64,000 nucleotides of DNA. Origin: Mycolicibacterium sp. BiH015 (GTDB lineage: Bacteria > Actinomycetota > Actinomycetes > Mycobacteriales > Mycobacteriaceae). The stretch covers positions 62,001-126,000 of the forward strand of contig NZ_JAQGCZ010000005.1 of NCBI RefSeq assembly GCF_027706845.1, read 5' to 3'. Shown piece by piece: positions 60,152 through 64,000 of the stretch. Below the pieces are notes generated by a model. The model was not told the origin of the DNA. It made no database searches and saw nothing but the letters and a program-made list of their open reading frames with translations. Position numbers and translations under genes: made by a program. The number at the start of each line of letters is the position of its first letter. The first letter of the stretch is position 1.

Positions 60152-61729
60152 ATGCGCACCAGCTCTGACGGCGGAATTCTGCAGCCTGGCGACACCTGCT
60201 GGCGAACTGCGCGCGCGGACCGTTTCAGCCGCATCGTCGACGGCGCCGACTACCTCGCGGATGTGAAATCGGCGATGCTGCGCGCCAGGCACCGGATCAT
60301 GCTGATCGGGTGGGACTTCGATTACCGGACCGCCTTCGAGACCGACGGCGGTTCACTGCCCGGGCCCAATCACCTCGGACCGTTTCTGCACTGGCTGATA
60401 TGGCGCAGGCCCGACCTCCGGGTGTACCTGCTCAAGTCGAATCTGCGCCTCCTGGCGGCCTTCGACGGATTCTGGTTCGGTATCGCACCGGTCGGCCTGC
60501 TCAACCTCGTCACGTCGCCCCGCATGCACTTCGCGGTTGACGGCGCACATCCACCCGGGGCAGTCCACCATCAGAAGATCGTGGTCGTCGACGACACTGT
60601 GGCGTTCTGCGGCGGCATCGACCTGACCCTCGGACGGTGGGACACTCGGCAGCACCTCGGTGAGGACTCTCGACGGAAAGGGGCGGGACAGCCCTACGGT
60701 CCCAGACACGAGGTCGCGACAGTCTGCGACGGCGATGCGGCACGGGCGCTCGCCGAACAAGCCCGCTACCGCTGGGCCACCGCCACCGGCGAACAACTCG
60801 AGCCGATAGCCACGCGGCGCAAGATCTGGCCGCGCGGCGTGCGGAAGCCGTTGCGCGACGTCGAGATCGGCATCGCCAGGACCCTGCCCGCGCTCCCGCA
60901 ACGCGAAGAGGTTCGCGAAGTCGAGGCGCTCAACATGGCCGCGGTCGCCGCCGCAACAAAGGTGATCTATCTGGAGAACCAATACCTGGCTGCTCGCACG
61001 CTGGCCGAGGCGCTGGCCGCACGGCTCAAAGAACCTGACGGGCCTGAGGTCATCATCGTGTTGCCGCGAAGTTCGGAGAGCCGGCTGGAGCAGCAGTCGA
61101 TGGACAGCGCCCGGCAGCGGCTGCTCCGGTTGCTGTGGGACGCGGATACCTACGGGCGTCTGGGTGTGTACTGGCCGGTATCCCGCGGTGGTGTTCCCGT
61201 CTACATCCACTCCAAGGTGATGGTGATCGATGACCGCCTGCTACGGATCGGTTCGTCGAATCTCAACAACCGGTCGCTGGGCTTCGACAGCGAGTGTGAC
61301 ATCGCACTGGAGGCGGTGCCCGGCTCGACGGACCACGCGATGATCGCCGACGAGATCGCCTTCGCCAGAGATGATCTGCTGGCCGAACATCTCGGTGTCT
61401 CCGTCAAAGAACTTCGCAGCGAGATTGCCAGCCAGGGTTCACTTCTCGCCGCCGTCAATTCGCTGCGCACCGCTGGTCGTTCGCTGCGCAGATTCACCCG
61501 GACCCAGACGTCGGCCGACGCCGGTCCCTTCGCGGAGAACGATCTCATGGACCCGCCGAGTGTGCCCGAATCGGTGGCCAAGGGCGTGCTCACGCTGGTG
61601 ACCGGAGCAGCACTCTGGCCGTTGACCCGGCTTGCCCCGCAAGCGGTTTCGACTGTGCGATCACTGTCCGACGCCGCAGCGGCCTTGCGCAGCGTCGCGG
61701 AATCACTGCGGGACAACCCGGACGGTTGA
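60152..61729 (+). CDS. phospholipase D/cardiolipin-synthase-like phosphatidyltransferase
   Basis: 525 residues, ATG with GAGG seven bases before. Two HKD motifs: HHQKIVVVDDTVAFCGG and HSKVMVIDDRLLRIGSSNLNNRS. There is no N-terminal membrane span, but a hydrophobic patch around GFWFGIAPVGLLNLV. This type also acts as a phospholipase D. The C-terminal 100 residues are an extension with a moderately hydrophobic part (GVLTLVTGAALWPLTRL). Its role in lipid metabolism is not fixed. Confidence 0.83.
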   Translation: MRTSSDGGILQPGDTCWRTARADRFSRIVDGADYLADVKSAMLRARHRIMLIGWDFDYRTAFETDGGSLPGPNHLGPFLHWLIWRRPDLRVYLLKSNLRLLAAFDGFWFGIAPVGLLNLVTSPRMHFAVDGAHPPGAVHHQKIVVVDDTVAFCGGIDLTLGRWDTRQHLGEDSRRKGAGQPYGPRHEVATVCDGDAARALAEQARYRWATATGEQLEPIATRRKIWPRGVRKPLRDVEIGIARTLPALPQREEVREVEALNMAAVAAATKVIYLENQYLAARTLAEALAARLKEPDGPEVIIVLPRSSESRLEQQSMDSARQRLLRLLWDADTYGRLGVYWPVSRGGVPVYIHSKVMVIDDRLLRIGSSNLNNRSLGFDSECDIALEAVPGSTDHAMIADEIAFARDDLLAEHLGVSVKELRSEIASQGSLLAAVNSLRTAGRSLRRFTRTQTSADAGPFAENDLMDPPSVPESVAKGVLTLVTGAALWPLTRLAPQAVSTVRSLSDAAAALRSVAESLRDNPDG

Positions 61730-61739
61730 TCATCAGGCA

Positions 61740-62156
61740 TCACATCGCATAGCGATTCACCGTCTCGGGACGAATGACGATGCGCACCCACCGCTGGGTC
61801 GACATCTCCGCGAGATTCGCTGCGCGGGCGGGGTCGTCGAGATTCCAGTACCTCGCCGCAAGTCGCCTCAGCACCGCGTCCGCCCCATCGTCGGCGACCG
61901 TCGCTGACCCCGTCACCGCCACCCACCGTTCAGGCTCACCGACGGGAGCGGTCACGACGAACGACACGCGCGGGTCTCGTCGCAGGCGGCGCACACGCAC
62001 GGTGTCCGGAGCACTGAACAACTGCACCTCCCCCGAATCCGTCACCTCGAACCACACCGGCCGCGGCTGTGGGGGAAGCGGTCCGGCGGCGGTGGACAGG
62101 AAGCCGTAGAGGGGACGCCGGAGCAGCTCCAGATCGTCCTCGGTCAAACCGCTCAT
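61740..62156 (-). CDS. pyridoxamine 5'-phosphate oxidase-fold (PPOX) protein, possibly F420-dependent
   Basis: 138 residues from the ATG overlapping the NmrA stop (ATGA). Split-barrel flavin fold (YGFLSTAAGPLPPQPRPVWFEVTD; VSFVVTAPVGEPERWVAVTGSATV; ARYW). Mycobacterial members bind F420, FMN or haem-like ligands. It is translationally coupled to the NmrA-family protein, and both fit detoxifying reduction. Confidence 0.82.
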   Translation of the reverse strand: MSGLTEDDLELLRRPLYGFLSTAAGPLPPQPRPVWFEVTDSGEVQLFSAPDTVRVRRLRRDPRVSFVVTAPVGEPERWVAVTGSATVADDGADAVLRRLAARYWNLDDPARAANLAEMSTQRWVRIVIRPETVNRYAM

Positions 62157-62989
62157 CGCGCCCACGCTCCCGTGACCGCCACACGCAGCACGTAATCCTC
62201 GAAGGTGCGCGCCGAGCGGCCAAGGACGCGGGCGACGTCCTCGGTGGTCTCGGAGATCAAACCGCTGCCCATCAAGACGAACATCTCGGCCACGTGCTCG
62301 GCGCCACCGCGGTCGACTCCCTGCGCGACCAGCGCGTCGACGTACTCGTCGGGGGTGACGCGCCGATAGGACATCGACTGGCCGGAGGCACGGGAGATGA
62401 GGGCCACAGCCTCCTCGAACGTGATGGATCGTGGCCCACTCAACTCATAGACGCATTCGATGTGCCGCTCTGGCTCGCAGAGAACATGCGCGGCGACGTC
62501 GGCAACATCCTCAAGGTCGATGAACGGCTCACCGACATCTCCTGCGGGAAGAGCCAATTCGCCGGTCAGAAGCGGCGAGTGCCAGAGCTCTTCGTCGAAG
62601 TTCTGCGCGAAGTTGTTCGGTCGTAGGATCGTCCACGGAAGGTCCGAAGCGCGTACCGCGTCCTCGGCATCGCGCATGTCGCGGCCGAAAGACGAATCAC
62701 CCCAGTCATCGGCGCCTCGGCCGGAGAGTAGGACGAGGTGGCGCACGCCCGCCGCCGCCGCCTGCGCCGCGAACTCGTGAACCGGCCCGGGCACCGCCGG
62801 AGGCACGACATACACGGCTGTCACACCCTGCAACACAGCGCTCCAGCCGTTCGGATCGTCCCAGTCGAACGGAACTTCACTGCGCCGCGAGACCGCGCGG
62901 ACGGGCTGGCCAAGCAGCCGGAGCCGGGCCGCGACCCGTCTCCCGGACTTGCCACTCGCTCCCAGGACAAGAGTCGTCGAATCATCCAT
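62153..62989 (-). CDS. NmrA-family NAD(P)-binding oxidoreductase-like protein
   Basis: 278 residues. Rossmann start TLVLGASGKSGRRVAARLRLLG, central LVLLSGRGADDWG and the family stretch WTILRPNNFAQNF. NmrA-like members are NADPH sensors or quinone reductases (QorB type). It is divergent from the AraC gene at 63071, a common regulator-target layout. Confidence 0.85.
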   Translation of the reverse strand: MDDSTTLVLGASGKSGRRVAARLRLLGQPVRAVSRRSEVPFDWDDPNGWSAVLQGVTAVYVVPPAVPGPVHEFAAQAAAAGVRHLVLLSGRGADDWGDSSFGRDMRDAEDAVRASDLPWTILRPNNFAQNFDEELWHSPLLTGELALPAGDVGEPFIDLEDVADVAAHVLCEPERHIECVYELSGPRSITFEEAVALISRASGQSMSYRRVTPDEYVDALVAQGVDRGGAEHVAEMFVLMGSGLISETTEDVARVLGRSARTFEDYVLRVAVTGAWAR

Positions 62990-63058
62990 GATGTCCAGTC
63001 AACGCGCTTCTTTCGGACGAGTACATGGGTGAAGAGCCGAGAAACCTGTGTGATCGTC

Positions 63059-63064
63059 TAGCCT
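63059..63064 (+). promoter_or_regulatory. -10 box of leaderless araC-type gene
   Basis: TAGCCT, six bases, then ATG at 63071; no Shine-Dalgarno. Confidence 0.55.
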
Positions 63065-63070
63065 TGGGGC

Positions 63071-64000
63071 ATGGATGCGTTCGGTGACCTGTTCCGGGGT
63101 GTACGAGCGCATGGCTCGTTGTTCGGCAGCTCGCTCCTGACCCCGCCCTGGGCGCTGCACTTTGTGGACGGCGCACCGTTGACGCTGTGCGCGGTGCTCG
63201 GCGGCGCCGGGTGGATCGTTCCCGAGGACGGCGCGCCGCAGCACCTCGACTCGCACGACACCGTCCTGGTTCGCGGACCGGGTACCTTCACCTTCGTCGA
63301 CGACCTCGACACCGCGGCCGAGCCGATCGCCTGCGGCGAATTCTGCGCGGCACCCGAGTACGGCGGTACCCGCCACCGGCTTGGGTGGAGCGACGGCGGA
63401 AACAGCGATGACGCAACGACTTTGATCGTCGGCGCCTATCCCGTCCGCGGCGAGATCAGCCGCCGCCTCCTCGAGGCCCTACCGGTAGTATTGCACGTGG
63501 AGGCAGGCGAAACGGGCGACGCCGTCCTCGACCATCTTGCGGCCGAGGTCGCGATGGATGTACCTGGACAGCAGGTCGTGCTCGACCGGCTGCTGGACTG
63601 GATGCTGGTGTGCACCATCCGGGAGTGGTTCGACCGACCCGGCGGTGAACCGCCGGCGTGGTGGGCGGCTCAGCGGGATCCGGTGGTCGGCGACGCGCTG
63701 CGCCTCCTGCACGACGATCCCGCGGCGCCGTGGACGGTGAAAGCACTCGCCGAACGCATCGGGGTGTCCCGGTCCACGCTCGCGAAACGCTTCTCCGATC
63801 TGATGGCCGAGGCGCCGCTGACATACCTGACGCATTGGCGGATGGCGCTGGCGGTGGACCGACTGGTGGACGAACCGACGTCCTCGATCGCCGAGGTGGC
63901 GCGCTCGGTCGGCTACGCCGACCCGTTCGCGTTCAGTGCGGCCTTCAAACGGGTGCGCGGCATGAACCCGCGTGACTTTCGGCGCGCGGCACTGGGCGCA
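63071..64000 (+). CDS. AraC-family regulator with cupin domain, 3' end outside window
   Basis: The frame opens at ATG 63071 and runs 310 codons to the window end. The N-terminus is a cupin_6-like sensor (LLTPPWALHFVDGAPLTLCAVLGGAGWIV; DTVLVRGPGTFTF), and the C-terminus has both AraC helices (WTVKALAERIGVSRSTLAKRFSDL; AEVARSVGYADPFAFSAAFKRVRGMNPRDFRR). Almost all of the protein is present. Divergent from the NmrA/PPOX operon, which it probably controls. Confidence 0.88.
   Translation, partial: MDAFGDLFRGVRAHGSLFGSSLLTPPWALHFVDGAPLTLCAVLGGAGWIVPEDGAPQHLDSHDTVLVRGPGTFTFVDDLDTAAEPIACGEFCAAPEYGGTRHRLGWSDGGNSDDATTLIVGAYPVRGEISRRLLEALPVVLHVEAGETGDAVLDHLAAEVAMDVPGQQVVLDRLLDWMLVCTIREWFDRPGGEPPAWWAAQRDPVVGDALRLLHDDPAAPWTVKALAERIGVSRSTLAKRFSDLMAEAPLTYLTHWRMALAVDRLVDEPTSSIAEVARSVGYADPFAFSAAFKRVRGMNPRDFRRAALGA

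Overview
The window is GC-rich actinobacterial chromosome, almost certainly from a fast-growing Mycobacterium (Mycolicibacterium). The evidence is a HadB-type dehydratase at the left edge, a polyprenyl-phosphate-mannose-type GT87 enzyme, an Rv2525c-like DUF1906 Tat protein, an LppW-like lipoprotein, an atypical type II topoisomerase pair like TopoN/TopoM of M. smegmatis, a SARP regulator, and several leaderless genes with a TANNNT -10 box six bases before the start codon. I found no rRNA, tRNA, CRISPR array, prophage or insertion sequence. No stretch longer than about 240 bases lacks a gene.

Layout. 1-1.6 kb: end of a MaoC/HadB dehydratase and a GT87 mannosyltransferase. 1.7-15.9 kb: a compact accessory block whose promoters share a LacI-family palindrome (GCAAWCGATTGC). 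It holds a LacI regulator, a TauABC-type importer with two LVIVD-repeat proteins, a CrtI-like FAD oxidoreductase, an alpha/beta hydrolase resembling 2,6-dihydroxypseudooxynicotine C-C hydrolase, a two-subunit molybdenum hydroxylase with an AhpD-like protein, and a TauE-type permease with a second hydrolase. 16.0-19.6 kb: a somewhat AT-richer operon (DJ-1/PfpI, hydrolase, MFS, VOC). 19.8-24.9 kb: AraC regulator, hydrolase and a large SARP/ATPase regulator. 25.0-25.9 kb: VOC and ABM proteins. 25.9-31.5 kb: the topoisomerase pair flanked by two paralogous small secreted proteins, plus a lipoprotein. 31.6-35.5 kb: serine hydrolase and a UvrA paralogue. 35.5-38.3 kb: gluconate module gntR/gntK/gntP. 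38.4-48.2 kb: mostly single genes for envelope and signalling (DUF1906, F420-reductase-like, coiled-coil hydrolase-like, LppW-like, GAF-GGDEF, O-methyltransferase, DUF4174, CIA30, AKR, PlsC-like). 48.2-55.8 kb: an aromatic or ring-degradation operon (extradiol dioxygenase, FAH hydrolase, acyl-CoA ligase, flavin hydroxylase, P450) with a divergent TetR. 55.9-64.0 kb: secreted protein, LuxR regulator, SDR/hydrolase pair with divergent TetR, PLD-family enzyme, PPOX protein, NmrA protein and a divergent AraC regulator cut by the window end.

The main hypothesis is that 1.7-15.9 kb is one LacI-controlled catabolic regulon. At four promoters the same 12-base palindrome sits on the -35 or immediately after the -10. 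The transporter would bring in a small organic compound. The molybdenum hydroxylase (of the FAD-less nicotinate/isoquinoline type) and the CrtI-like oxidase would oxidise it, and the DHPON-type hydrolase would cleave a C-C bond. This suggests an N-heterocyclic or related substrate, but the substrate itself cannot be read from sequence.
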